Source: Fischerella sp. PCC 9605
GTDB lineage: Bacteria > Cyanobacteriota > Cyanobacteriia > Cyanobacteriales > Nostocaceae
NCBI RefSeq assembly: GCF_000517105.1
Contig: NZ_KI912149.1
Location: forward strand, 446,712-510,711
DNA length: 64,000 nucleotides
Direction of reading: 5' to 3'
Both the position numbers and the translations under genes were made by a program. Under the pieces are notes generated by a model. The model ran no database searches and had not been told where the DNA came from. It worked only from the letters and a program-made list of their open reading frames with translations. Below are positions 29,536-38,361 of the stretch, piece after piece (position 1 is the stretch's first letter; each line of letters begins with the position of its first letter).

Positions 29536-31848
29536 CTATTGCCATTCCCTGTCCTCAAGTTCCTTAGTCGGCAATAATAAGGTTGCTTCAATTTCCTGCC
29601 TGATAGCAGCTGTCACCTCACAATTGCTATTCAGACAATCGAGTAGTAGCTGATTAGCATCGTAATAGCGTTGCAGCACTTGCTGTTGCTGTTGGCTAAA
29701 CTGCCAATGGTGGTTAATATTACGATAATTAACGATCGTCGTTTTTAATTGTTCAACCCAAGCTGAAGAGTGTACCTGCCACCATACCTGAAACAGTTGT
29801 CGGTTTTGATTAGGATTCGGCAATTGATCCCTGAGTTGTTGTAGGGATTTATGAAGACCTGCATCCAGAACAATACCCAGAATGTTCGAGAGAGCATCTC
29901 CACAGGCATGACCATAGGCAAAGTCCTGGCTTCGGTCAATCGCACACTCCAGCAGTAGGTCATCTAACGCCGCATCCAGAAACATCCCCTGGTCGAGGGT
30001 GCAGGCTAGGGCAAAGTCAGAAGCCATGTGAGGAGTCCGGGCAAGGGCAAGGTAAAATGCTCGGCCCGTCGCAACCTTTGGTTGCGACGGAGTAGTACGA
30101 GATTTTTGGCTTGCCCAGGTCAAAAACTCTTGTAGGTAAGGGTCTTGGGCGACAAGTGCATCAATGTGTTGCTTCATCAACTGCATCAGCCCGTCAGCAC
30201 TCCGGAGCATGGCAGCTGTCAACAAGAAGATTTCGCGCCAGTGAGGGTCAGTGATGTGACTGACTAATCCTCCCAATGCTTGCTCCAATGCTTGTAGGTT
30301 ATGGCTGGCAACGATTTTTCTCGCCGTGAAGTATTCTTGAAACGCCAGATAGGAGAAGGAGAAAATTCCCCGTGCCCGTTCTGTCAGTAGCCCATGTTGC
30401 GCCTCGATCGCCTTCAGCACCGCTTCACTTTCTAGTTGCAGTTCCTCTGGCTCCGTTGGCATCTCAGGTAGATTACGAATATAGTCACCAATGTATTGCT
30501 CAATAACGCGTTGCTCAAAGAAGTACTGACCCTCTTCAAACGTTGCCGCCGCAATCTGACTCAACAACTTGAGCTTTTGTGGTAGTAAAAACCCCCGATA
30601 AACATCATCCCGTTCAACGCCTCTAGCTTCATCCCATTTGCCCAGAAGAAGATCTAGCCCTTGCTTATAAAACTCAGTCCGCTTAGTTGGAAATTTTTCC
30701 TGACCGTGGAACACCCAGCAGGCAAGATGCAGAAATAGGGGTGTGATGACAAGTTGGCGAAATTGCCAGTTTTCAGGTAAGTCCAGCTTTTGAATAAACT
30801 GAACAGACTGTGCCTGCCCATTTTGAGTGTTTGTCTTGGTGAATGCCACAAACCATTTTCGAGCGAAGGCTCGGATTTGTTCGTGGGTAAACGGGGCAAT
30901 CTCAACGTCGGTAAAGCCTCGGAGGGTGAGCTTTTGAGCTGCCGTTCGACAGGTCGCCACAAACCGATTTTTGTGATACTTGTCCGAAAATCTGCGAATT
31001 TCTCTTAAGACAGCATTACTCTCTTGGTTAAGAACTTCATCCATGCCATCAAGCAACAGCAAAACTCTGCCTGCACCAAGCAAAGTTTCAATGATTGACG
31101 GGTCTGAAATTCCAGACGTGATAAATTCTTGGCGGATGTAGTTTAATAGGCTGAATTCGCCGCGTCCCCGTGATTCTTCGGCAAAATTCCTCAGTACGAT
31201 GAAAACAGGAACTTGGTTTGCTGCAAATGCGCCTTGGTTACACTGAATAGCGAGATGTTGCAAAAAGGTGGTTTTACCTACCCCTGGTTTACCCAGCACC
31301 CTGAGCTTGGAGTAGGTTTCGACTGCCTCCATACCCGGTATTTGTTTCTGCTCAACCTCACCTAAGCCAAAGCGGTCAAACTCCTCTGGATTAAGGTTTT
31401 GCAGGTTAGAGATATCTAACCACTGTTGGCTGGAGATGTCTTCCAGAATATTGACATCAATATATATGTCATCGATCGCAACGGGATGACTGATATCTAA
31501 TAACTGCAAGATACCGCACTGGTCTTGAATTTTGTCTTGGCGTTGCGATCGCACCTGTTGCACCAAAATATCAATATCTAGAGCAGGAGCTTGGGCAACT
31601 TCGACGGGATCGGAGAATTGGGACGGGGGGTCGGCAGCAATCTCCCGCCAATTCAGTTCCAATACAGAACAAATTTCCAGAAAAATATGACGCTCAACTG
31701 GACGCCCAGAAAAAAACCGCCAAATCGGTTGTCGAGTCTTTAAGTTGACTTCAAAAGCCAAATTTTCCTGAGTCCACCCCTTGCGGGCAAACGCTCTTTT
31801 AGCCTGTTGAATCCCGGTAAGTGATGCCTGGAGCGATCGCTTAACCAT
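29536..31848 (-). CDS. NACHT-domain STAND NTPase with N-terminal HTH-like domain
   Basis: 770 residues. Residues 1-70 resemble an HTH/Cro-like domain (AFARKGWTQENLAFEVNLKTR, then a WRFFSGRPVERHIF block) seen at the start of many cyanobacterial NACHT proteins. The NACHT NTPase (about 180-340) has Walker A LGKPGVGKTT (185-194) and Walker B VLLLLDGMDEV (262-272). The C-terminal part is helical, without WD40 or LRR repeats, and fits NACHT C-terminal helical domains. Bacterial NACHT proteins of this general class include anti-phage defence proteins and regulators. It stands alone with about 900 bp of non-coding DNA upstream. No effector nuclease is visible. Confidence 0.85.
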   Translation of the reverse strand: MVKRSLQASLTGIQQAKRAFARKGWTQENLAFEVNLKTRQPIWRFFSGRPVERHIFLEICSVLELNWREIAADPPSQFSDPVEVAQAPALDIDILVQQVRSQRQDKIQDQCGILQLLDISHPVAIDDIYIDVNILEDISSQQWLDISNLQNLNPEEFDRFGLGEVEQKQIPGMEAVETYSKLRVLGKPGVGKTTFLQHLAIQCNQGAFAANQVPVFIVLRNFAEESRGRGEFSLLNYIRQEFITSGISDPSIIETLLGAGRVLLLLDGMDEVLNQESNAVLREIRRFSDKYHKNRFVATCRTAAQKLTLRGFTDVEIAPFTHEQIRAFARKWFVAFTKTNTQNGQAQSVQFIQKLDLPENWQFRQLVITPLFLHLACWVFHGQEKFPTKRTEFYKQGLDLLLGKWDEARGVERDDVYRGFLLPQKLKLLSQIAAATFEEGQYFFEQRVIEQYIGDYIRNLPEMPTEPEELQLESEAVLKAIEAQHGLLTERARGIFSFSYLAFQEYFTARKIVASHNLQALEQALGGLVSHITDPHWREIFLLTAAMLRSADGLMQLMKQHIDALVAQDPYLQEFLTWASQKSRTTPSQPKVATGRAFYLALARTPHMASDFALACTLDQGMFLDAALDDLLLECAIDRSQDFAYGHACGDALSNILGIVLDAGLHKSLQQLRDQLPNPNQNRQLFQVWWQVHSSAWVEQLKTTIVNYRNINHHWQFSQQQQQVLQRYYDANQLLLDCLNSNCEVTAAIRQEIEATLLLPTKELEDREWQ

Positions 31849-32776
31849 AAGCCAAAAAACTCATAATGAAAACTTAGAACGTAAATTTTTATTAACACTA
31901 TAGATTTTATATCTTTTCTTATGATATGAAAATATGCTCAATTTAAATCATACAAAAGTCAGAGATCGACTTTCAGTAAATCGAAATGAAACCAATCCAA
32001 AAGTTCTTCATACTGTGAATTCCAGGTACACGTGTGGGATTAATTCTGTAAAGACCCTATGAAGATTGAGTTCTGGGCTTCTATGTATGAGTTAACGGCT
32101 CTCAATGACAAGTGTATTGAGGCATCATTAAGTTTGTTAAATTTTTTGTAACGAAGTCAAACATTATCAATCATTTTATACATCTCTAACCTTTGCCAAG
32201 ACTTAATCTCAAGCATTCATATGTCATGCTAGAGGAGTACAGATTCAAGGCTTCTCTATGAACACTGGTTAGCTCTTTAGAGCAACGACAGTAGATAACC
32301 AGAAGGTCGCAATATTACAGATATTTCAAACAAAGTTTTTTTATAGTAATCATTGCTATTTCCGAGCTATTTCCGAACCTGATTCAAAAGCTCGCATATG
32401 TTATCAAGACAAGAACATAAAATAGATATTTTAGGTGAGATGAACTACCCCGCCGTATAGACGGACGGGCGTCAATTAAAAGAATTTAACTCGACACTTT
32501 CCTTACTTTTTGTATCGTAACTTAACCAAATAAACCTAATAAACCCAGAAATGAAACAGCACCTTGTCATGCTGTAGAGGAATGCTAACAGAGCTTATGC
32601 AGTTGAATGTTAAACGTTAACTATTGATTGCAGGTTACTACAGTTTGAAGCGAGCAATGCAGTCCGCCGGAGAAGTGAAGTGATGCAGTGGTCAAATTGC
32701 CATCTATGCGATCGCTCTATTAGATCCTCTGCTAAGGGTTTTTAGTACTAGTTCTGAAATCCCAATTGGAGTTGCA
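31849..32776. other. Long intergenic region upstream of the OCP locus
   Basis: About 930 bp with no accepted gene. TTTTATACAT with TGTCATGCTA further on (32172-32230) recurs upstream of the fasciclin gene (34910-34975), and GTCATGCTGTAGAGG occurs again at 32565. Near 32450-32470 CCCCGCCGTATAGACGG could fold into a hairpin. Possibly a complex promoter region for the receiver-OCP pair. Confidence 0.45.
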
Positions 32777-33253
32777 ATGTATACAAATAATGAATTTCCT
32801 ACTAATCTTTCATCCCTCCAAGGGCTGCGAGTACTCGTTGTAGACGATAATGTCGATTTCTGCGATTTGATCGCGCTGCTGCTACAACCCGATGGTGTTG
32901 AGGTGCAAAAAGCGTTTTCAGTCCAGCAAGCTCTAGAGATATTTAGGCAATGGCAACCTGATGTCCTCGTGAGTGACATTGCCTTGCCAAAGGAAGATGG
33001 CTATGCCCTGATTCAACAAGTGAGAACCAAAGCGGGAGAGCGAGGGGAAGTGGTGCTAGCCATTGCTGTGACAGGCTATGCCCATGAAAATATGTATCAA
33101 CGTACTCTATGTACTGGGTTTGACCTGTTATTCACCAAACCCCTGGATTTTGATGAGTTCCTTGCTGTGCTTGCCTGTTTAGCGATTTGCCAACAGTCCT
33201 CATATGCGATCGCTCAACGGATTTTGGGTAATGTCCTAGAGGTGGCAGCCTAA
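32777..33253 (+). CDS. Single-domain response regulator (receiver only)
   Basis: 158 residues. A CheY-like receiver with VVDDN, phospho-acceptor Asp in DVLVSDIALPKEDGY, AVTGY and FTKPLDFDEF. There is no output domain. A ~15-residue N-terminal lead and a ~25-residue tail extend it. It lies 100 bp before the orange carotenoid protein gene on the same strand and is probably co-transcribed. No kinase is adjacent. In cyanobacteria such receivers often sit next to light or stress genes, but the partner kinase is unknown. Confidence 0.85.
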   Translation: MYTNNEFPTNLSSLQGLRVLVVDDNVDFCDLIALLLQPDGVEVQKAFSVQQALEIFRQWQPDVLVSDIALPKEDGYALIQQVRTKAGERGEVVLAIAVTGYAHENMYQRTLCTGFDLLFTKPLDFDEFLAVLACLAICQQSSYAIAQRILGNVLEVAA

Positions 33254-33352
33254 GTTTTGAAAAGCAGTGATATTGGGCATTTCCAAGTTAGCATCACCAT
33301 TTTTGAAACACTATCAACAAATCAATGTAATTTTATTCTGGAGATTTTAATT

Positions 33353-34312
33353 ATGTCGTTTACTATCGAGTCTGCACGCTCCATTTTTCCTGACACTCAA
33401 GTTGCTGATGCGGTTCCAGCTACCGTTGAATCATGCAATCAACTCAGTGCTGAGGATCAGTTGGCTTTACTTTGGTTTGCCTACACTGAGATGGGAGTTA
33501 CAATCACTCCCGCTGCTATGGGGGCAGCCAATATGGTCTTCGCAGAAAAAACCCTGACTCAAATCAAGCAGATGTCTGCTGGAGAGCAAACACAAGTTAT
33601 GTGCGATCTGGTTAACCATACTGATACTCCCATCTGCCGTACATATTCATCTTTCGGCACGAATGTCAAGTTGGGCTTCTGGTATCAGTTAGGCGAGTGG
33701 ATGAAACAAGGAATCGTTGCTCCGATTCCAGAAGGTTATAAACTTTCTACGCAGGCATCAGATGTCCTCCAAGCCATCCGTCAACTTGAAGGGGGTCAGC
33801 AACTCACCGTATTACAAAATATTGTCGTCAACATGGGGTATGCTCCAACGGTTAGCGCTCAAAAAGTCAAAGAACCTGTGGTTCCACCTAAAGATATCGC
33901 ACCCCGAGCTAAGGTCAGCATTGAGGGCATCGACAACTTGACAGTCCTGAGCTACATGGAGAATATGAACGCCTTTGACTTCCAGGGGGCTGTGGCTTTA
34001 TTTGCTGAAGACAGTGCCCTGCAACCGCCTTTCGAGGAACCGATTGTGGGTCATGAGTCGATCCTCGCATATATGCGTGAAGAATGCTACGGACTCAAGC
34101 TGATTCCTGAGCGGGGAATGTCTGAGGCAGCAGAAGGAGGGTTCACCCAGATTAAAGTGACGGGTAAAGTCCAAACTCCCTGGTTTGGTGACAGTGTTGG
34201 CATAAATCTAGCATGGCGGTTCTTGCTCAATCCGCAAGGCAAGATTTTCTTTGTGGCGATCGATTTGCTGGCATCTCCCCAGGAACTGCTGAACTTGGGT
34301 TTTATCAGGTAG
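33353..34312 (+). CDS. ocp: Orange carotenoid protein (OCP), Gln at position 155
   Basis: 319 residues from the ATG at 33353. The frame is open 32 codons further upstream but the family starts MSFTIESARSIFP. N-terminal carotenoid-binding helical domain (1-165), linker, C-terminal NTF2-like domain (about 195-317). By position against Synechocystis Slr1963: Tyr44, Trp110, Tyr201, Trp288 and Glu244 are kept, while Arg155 is Gln (TVLQNIV) and Trp101 is Phe. Binds a keto-carotenoid and quenches phycobilisomes under strong blue light. Loss of Arg155 removes the known 155-244 salt bridge, so this may be an OCP2/OCPX-type or a divergent form. Confidence 0.95.
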   Translation: MSFTIESARSIFPDTQVADAVPATVESCNQLSAEDQLALLWFAYTEMGVTITPAAMGAANMVFAEKTLTQIKQMSAGEQTQVMCDLVNHTDTPICRTYSSFGTNVKLGFWYQLGEWMKQGIVAPIPEGYKLSTQASDVLQAIRQLEGGQQLTVLQNIVVNMGYAPTVSAQKVKEPVVPPKDIAPRAKVSIEGIDNLTVLSYMENMNAFDFQGAVALFAEDSALQPPFEEPIVGHESILAYMREECYGLKLIPERGMSEAAEGGFTQIKVTGKVQTPWFGDSVGINLAWRFLLNPQGKIFFVAIDLLASPQELLNLGFIR

Positions 34313-34453
34313 AAGAGCTTCCTGAGGTTGACTCACAAATTTGAAACATTGCCTAGCGATCGCTCTAGTAAATTTGTAATATTAGAGCAATAGTTTGTGA
34401 GTTATAATAAATACATTAACAGCGACAACGCTACACGTTGCGAGGCAACCAAT

Positions 34454-34741
34454 ATGGATGCCAATGAAGTTTTGAGACGATATGCGGCCGGAGAAAGAAA
34501 TTTTAGACAGGCAGACTGGAGAGGGATAAGCCTAGCTAAAGCAAATTTGAGTGGTGTAGATTTGAGTGGGGCGCATTTGAGCAACGCAGACTTGAGCAAC
34601 TCAGATTTAAGCAATGCTAATTTAAACTGGGCTGGACTTAGAGGAGCCAATCTCAGCGGCGCTAATCTGAAGGGGGCAAAAATGCCTGATGGAAGAACGC
34701 ACAGTGATTGCTTAGAGTCTGCCAATTATTTCTTTAGCTAA
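34454..34741 (+). CDS. Pentapeptide-repeat protein
   Basis: 95 residues from the ATG at 34454, chosen because GAGG lies 12 bases before it and the family starts MDANEVLRRYAAGERNFRQA. The open frame runs upstream to 34397 but has no family character. From about 33 on it shows pentapeptide repeats A(N/D)LSx (ANLSGVDLSGAHLSNADLSN), which form a right-handed quadrilateral beta-helix. The first 30 residues are a helical cap common in cyanobacterial members. Likely cytoplasmic. Function unknown. 141 bp after OCP. Confidence 0.8.
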   Translation: MDANEVLRRYAAGERNFRQADWRGISLAKANLSGVDLSGAHLSNADLSNSDLSNANLNWAGLRGANLSGANLKGAKMPDGRTHSDCLESANYFFS

Positions 34742-35010
34742 CACCTGACAAAAATTCTGCACTTAGTAAGGGCGGTGCTGTTGATTCAACAGCACCGCAT
34801 TTGTGTTGACGACATCCTCCCCTTGACATCGGGGAGGGGTATTTTTTTCATAAGTGTTTAACCGGACATGATAATTATCTGACGATTTGAATGTTTTTAG
34901 TCTAAATCATACATTTTATACATTTTCAAACGCTTCTAAAACATGATTTCTAACAGCGAGGTGTCATGCTAACAAGAGTTAGCAGATTACAGAAAACTAG
35001 GTGAAATTAA
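34742..35010. other. Intergenic region with two hairpins
   Basis: Holds the terminators at 34772-34847 and then AT-rich sequence with the TTTTATACATTTT motif (34915) and TGTCATGCTA (34965-34974) before the fasciclin gene. No gene. Confidence 0.45.
34772..34847 (+). terminator. Two consecutive hairpins, the second with a T-run
   Basis: First: GCGGTGCTGTTGA pairs with TCAACAGCACCGC around one T (34772-34798). Second: CCTCCCC (34816-34822) pairs with GGGGAGG (34831-34837) and is followed by GGTATTTTTTT. The second resembles the structured ends of IS200/IS605-type elements, but a plain terminator explains it. Confidence 0.65.
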
Positions 35011-35412
35011 ATGGCTGATATTGTTGATACTGCTGTTAAGGCTGGTTCTTTCAATACGCTAGTTACTGCGGTCAAGGCTGCTGGTCTAGTAGATACTCTT
35101 AAAGGAAAGGGTCCATTCACCCTTTTCGCGCCTAACGATGAGGCGTTTGCTAAGCTTCCCAAAGGTACAGTAGACGCACTGCTTAAGGACATTCCAAAGC
35201 TCAAGAAAATCCTTACCTATCACGTTGTTTCCGGCAAAGTGATGGCGGCTGATGTGATGAAGATGAAGTCAGCTAAAACGGTTGAAGGTGAAAATGTGAA
35301 AATTGACGCTTCTGATGGTGTCAAGATAAATAATGCCACAGTCACAACACCAGATGTTGATGCTGATAATGGTGTTATCCACATCATCGACACAGTGTTG
35401 ATGCCTGCGTAA
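35011..35412 (+). CDS. Fasciclin (FAS1) domain protein
   Basis: 133 residues that form one FAS1 domain: H1-like [20 protein letters not shown], the central [13 protein letters not shown] and the last strand [12 protein letters not shown]. No signal peptide, so it is cytoplasmic unless exported by another way, which is usual for small bacterial FAS1 proteins. AGGTG lies 12 bases before the ATG. FAS1 domains mediate adhesion in eukaryotes. In cyanobacteria a job in stress response has been suggested but is not established. Monocistronic, followed by a hairpin. Confidence 0.85.
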   Translation: MADIVDTAVKAGSFNTLVTAVKAAGLVDTLKGKGPFTLFAPNDEAFAKLPKGTVDALLKDIPKLKKILTYHVVSGKVMAADVMKMKSAKTVEGENVKIDASDGVKINNATVTTPDVDADNGVIHIIDTVLMPA

Positions 35413-35417
35413 GCTTT

Positions 35418-35447
35418 CCCCATAGATAGCATTTGCTATCTGTGGGG
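35418..35447. terminator. Strong hairpin after the fasciclin gene
   Basis: CCCCATAGATAGCA (35418-35431) pairs with TGCTATCTGTGGGG (35434-35447), with one G-T wobble. No T-run follows, so it may stabilise the mRNA end rather than terminate alone. Confidence 0.55.
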
Positions 35448-35448
35448 C

Positions 35449-35621
35449 AGCGACTATAGGTGGTTGCTGCCACATGACACCGCCTACACCCTCGTCATTG
35501 TTTGGGCATTAGCGCGATCGCCCTCCCTCTTGCTACCACACTTGTGGCTGAAACGTGGATTGCTGTGTTCATTCTATTTGCTGGAATTGCCAACTTAGGC
35601 TCTATCTTCTTAATCTTCTAA
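35449..35621 (+). pseudogene. Remnant of a membrane protein C-terminus, frameshifted
   Basis: Two overlapping frames read like pieces of one hydrophobic protein: first WLLPHDTAYTLVIVWALA (to about 35510), then in another frame ALPLATTLVAETWIAVFILF and NLGSIFLIF to a stop at 35619-35621. Neither has a start codon in place, and the fasciclin hairpin abuts its left end. It could be the end of a TspO-like or other small membrane protein that was cut and frameshifted. Convergent with and overlapping the MFS stop by 12 bases. Confidence 0.4.
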
Positions 35622-36935
35622 TGGTAGAAAGAAAATTGTAATCAAACCTGGCACAGAGACAAAAAAGCTCAACAGAAAATAGTACTCATAGCCTACCCGT
35701 GTCTCTATATAACCACTGAAAAGCCCTGGAATAAATATACCAGTTGCCATCAATGCCGTAGTAATAGCGTAATGGGATGTTTTATATTCAGGATTAACAT
35801 TACTCATTAAAAAAACGGTATATGCCGATACGCCAATTCCATAAGAAAACTGCTCAAACGCATTTACAAAATATACCCAGGTAATGCTTGGTTTATATAC
35901 AGCTAAGATCCAATAGATTAAAATCGCAGAATTTTGTAAAATTGCGGTCGGTAAAAGCCATTTTTTTAGTCCTTGTTTCGCAATCAAATAACCACCAATT
36001 ATTCCTCCAATCAAAAGGAATACTATTCCAACTATGCCATATAAATATCCCACTTCAGCAGTGGAGATTCCTAAACCTCCTTTGCCAAATTTATCCATTA
36101 AAAAAGGCGGTGTCATTTTTAACATAAATGCATCACCAAGCCGGAAGGTTATTATGTATGTAAAAATCCAGGCAATCCGATATTGAGAAAAATATTTTTT
36201 GAATACATGAAAGAATTGATTTTTATAAGTATCTTTGTTGTACTCAAGCAAATTAGATTCGAGATGTGGAAGATACCAAAGTTGGAAAATATAAATTAGT
36301 AGAAGTATTATTCCAGCCAAAATAAATGCTAATGACCATCCCATCCTCAGAGGATGAAATTTAATAGCTAAATCGAAAAGTGAAAAGTTAATATCTCTGA
36401 AGACTCTTATATTAGTCTCAGTTGTTCCTACTATATATTGATTTGCAAAGTAGCCAGCCAAGAAAACTAATCCACCATTACCTGCAAGCCAAGCAACTTT
36501 ATATGCTGTAGTTTGAACCCCAACATATAATGCTTGTTGTTCTTTACTAAGGGCACTTAGGTAAAATCCATCTATAGCAATGTCATGAGTAGCAGAAACA
36601 AAAGCAATAGCGGCAAATATAATAATTGATACAGTCAGACTATCCGATATAAGTACACTCAACGCCAGCAAAAAAAAGAGAAAGATACAAATAATTTCTG
36701 TAGTTAAAATCCAAAATCGCTTAGTTGAATAAATATCTACCAAAAGCCCCCAAAATCCTTTTAAAACCCAGGGAAGATACAAAAAACTTGTCAACCCAAT
36801 AAACTCATTAGTTGCACCAACATCTTTGAAGAAAATCACCGACATTAAATTGACAACAGTATAAGGTAAGCCTTCAGCAAAATACAAAACTGATATCCAC
36901 AAGCCAGGATGATGTTTTTTATCAGTTGTCAACAT
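35610..36935 (-). CDS. AmpG-like MFS permease
   Basis: 441 residues, about 12 membrane segments. The start LWISVLYFAEGLPYTVVNLM and the segments LYLPWVLKGFWGLLVDI and SATHDIAIDGFYLSAL are typical of the AmpG/PAT subfamily of the major facilitator family. AmpG carries muropeptides into the cell in Gram-negatives. The cyanobacterial substrate is not known. The gene points toward the fasciclin gene and is more AT-rich than the FtsH-apcA part downstream. No partner gene adjacent. Confidence 0.75.
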   Translation of the reverse strand: MLTTDKKHHPGLWISVLYFAEGLPYTVVNLMSVIFFKDVGATNEFIGLTSFLYLPWVLKGFWGLLVDIYSTKRFWILTTEIICIFLFFLLALSVLISDSLTVSIIIFAAIAFVSATHDIAIDGFYLSALSKEQQALYVGVQTTAYKVAWLAGNGGLVFLAGYFANQYIVGTTETNIRVFRDINFSLFDLAIKFHPLRMGWSLAFILAGIILLLIYIFQLWYLPHLESNLLEYNKDTYKNQFFHVFKKYFSQYRIAWIFTYIITFRLGDAFMLKMTPPFLMDKFGKGGLGISTAEVGYLYGIVGIVFLLIGGIIGGYLIAKQGLKKWLLPTAILQNSAILIYWILAVYKPSITWVYFVNAFEQFSYGIGVSAYTVFLMSNVNPEYKTSHYAITTALMATGIFIPGLFSGYIETRVGYEYYFLLSFFVSVPGLITIFFLPLED

Positions 36936-37418
36936 TCTTTTAGTAATACCAATTGGTTAAATTCCTACCACATCAATCTTGATGAAGAGACTATCGCTCT
37001 TAGTTTCTTTTACCAGTAGTACAGTTCCCTACGCTTCATCCTCGGGAGAGATTGCAACTACAACCTTTGCTTTTTTAAGGGCAAAGAAGACTCATCATCC
37101 GGCCTATGCCGGAGCTTCCCACAGTTGCAATTTCAACTTTTTCAGCAAATGTTGCCATTTAGCATATGAGTCGAGAACAGATGGCAGAACATTTAATGCA
37201 ATTAACGCGGTTAATGATGATGAAAGACAATGCGTTTCGATATCTGATAAAAAATAAAATTCTCTCGGATTTATCGGATTTAAAGTTATAGGAGGAGTTG
37301 CTTCTCTCATTCGAGGCTAGTGTTTTACATCTGTTGAGTCAAACAGGGGCAGTAACGAGGATTTTTAATATCATTATTTATTTTATTTGGCAATAAACAT
37401 TGCAGTTTTGTAATAAAA
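36936..37418. other. Intergenic region, no confident gene
   Basis: About 480 bp. A 41-codon frame at 37166-37291 (MSREQMAEHLMQLTRLMMMK) has no ribosome site. A leftward frame ends QLWEAPA and is followed by CCGAGGATGAAGCG on the minus strand, faintly like a decayed transposase end. Nothing can be called with confidence. GTAATAAAAGTG near 37410 may belong to the HLIP promoter. Confidence 0.35.
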
Positions 37419-37711
37419 GTGTTAAATTTAATTTATAAAACATCACAAAACAAAAAAGCAGAACTTATCAAAAGCGATTTAGTGACTGAAGAATTCGGTA
37501 GGCTGAACAACTACGCCATCGAACCCAACAAGTACGTGATGGATCAGCCTCGGTTTGGCTTTACTCAGTATGCAGAAAAACTCAATGGACGTTTAGCCAT
37601 GATTGGTTTGGTTTTGTTTCGCTCCTGGCTCTAGTAGTCCTGACTAGGTATACACAGGCTTCTAGGAAATTGAGCTTCACTAGATACCCTGAACACTTTT
37701 GCAAAATATAA
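37419..37711 (+). pseudogene. Frameshifted high-light-inducible protein (HLIP)
   Basis: The frame from 37419 gives 71 residues including [18 protein letters not shown], the chlorophyll-binding helix start of HLIPs (the ExxNGR motif is present as EKLNGR). Right after MIG it runs LVLFRSWL and stops. In another frame the sequence continues [19 protein letters not shown] to a stop at 37711, the expected second half of the helix. An extra TTTGG beside GGTTT (about 37608-37617) explains the shift. The start is uncertain (GTG 37419, or ATG 37539). Broken gene, or a short form if a frameshift is tolerated. Confidence 0.7.
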
Positions 37712-37722
37712 GGATAAAACCA

Positions 37723-37998
37723 ATGAGAACTAATGTTGGCTTAACTAATCCCTCTCTGTTCAGTCCCACTGATGTTGACTTAACTAGTCCCTCTGTGTTC
37801 AGTCCCGTTGTCTTCAGACCCGGTTTCAATCACTTTGAGAAAATCAACGCAACTCAAGCCTGGTCACTGTTTTTTACTGGAGGTAGAGAAGATAAGGCAC
37901 TTGGACTTAGCCCCACAGTAGGTCGTTTTTACAACCTCAGCTTGATCGCGATCGCTATTGCAGGTATCCTCTGGACTTTCTTGTTCCGACCTTTCTAA
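37723..37998 (+). CDS. Hypothetical one-helix membrane protein
   Basis: 91 residues from the ATG at 37723. N-terminal half has two imitating repeats (TNPSLFSPTDVDLT and TSPSVFSPVVF), then NHFEKINATQAWSLFFTGGR, then one membrane helix (LSLIAIAIAGILWTFLFRPF) at the C-terminus. Not a recognised family. The position 90 bp behind an HLIP remnant and ahead of FtsH and apcA suggests a thylakoid protein, but this is inference only. Confidence 0.6.
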   Translation: MRTNVGLTNPSLFSPTDVDLTSPSVFSPVVFRPGFNHFEKINATQAWSLFFTGGREDKALGLSPTVGRFYNLSLIAIAIAGILWTFLFRPF

Positions 37999-38119
37999 GC
38001 GCATAGGTTTAAGTTAGGGGTGAACACCCGTTCGCCTCTACAGGCGTCCGGGTGGGCTGCTACGCCAATGACTTAGAAATCAAAGATCAGATTAAAGTAA
38101 TTTCGATTGGAGAATCATT

Positions 38120-38272
38120 ATGTCAAAACAGCAAAAAGGCAACAGAGAAGCCAAAAAACCCAAAAAGCAATCTGATGGTACTAAAAAGCAAAAGAAAGAT
38201 CCCAACAGACATGATGGACTTGTAACACGTATAGTAAAGAGTTCAAATGAGCAACGAAACATTGAACCCTAA
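38120..38272 (+). CDS. Small Lys-rich protein (50 aa)
   Basis: ATG at 38120 after GGAG at 38109-38112 gives MSKQQKGNREAKKPKKQSDG and about 30 further residues, ending NEQRNIEP. Strongly basic and disordered, with the KGNREAKKPKK core that occurs in small bacterial hypothetical proteins. It might bind nucleic acid, but no function is known. Too short for most gene finders. Confidence 0.6.
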   Translation: MSKQQKGNREAKKPKKQSDGTKKQKKDPNRHDGLVTRIVKSSNEQRNIEP

Positions 38273-38361
38273 AACATAGCTAGTACAACATCGAACTGAC
38301 AGTTTTCACCCTAATTGAGTTACAGAAGGCACTATGGATCAGGATATACCAAAGGTGAAAC

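Noticed and set aside
32450-32475. CCCCGCCGTATAGACGG hairpin as the end of an IS200/IS605 element
   Set aside because: No transposase and no matching second end nearby. A lone hairpin is not enough.
34808-34850. Possible IS605-type end after the pentapeptide gene
   Set aside because: A plain hairpin with T-run fits a terminator, and no element body is present.
36979-37257. 92-codon frame starting MMKRLSLLVSFTSSTVPYAS
   Set aside because: No family, no strong ribosome site, and competing frames on both strands. Treated as non-coding.
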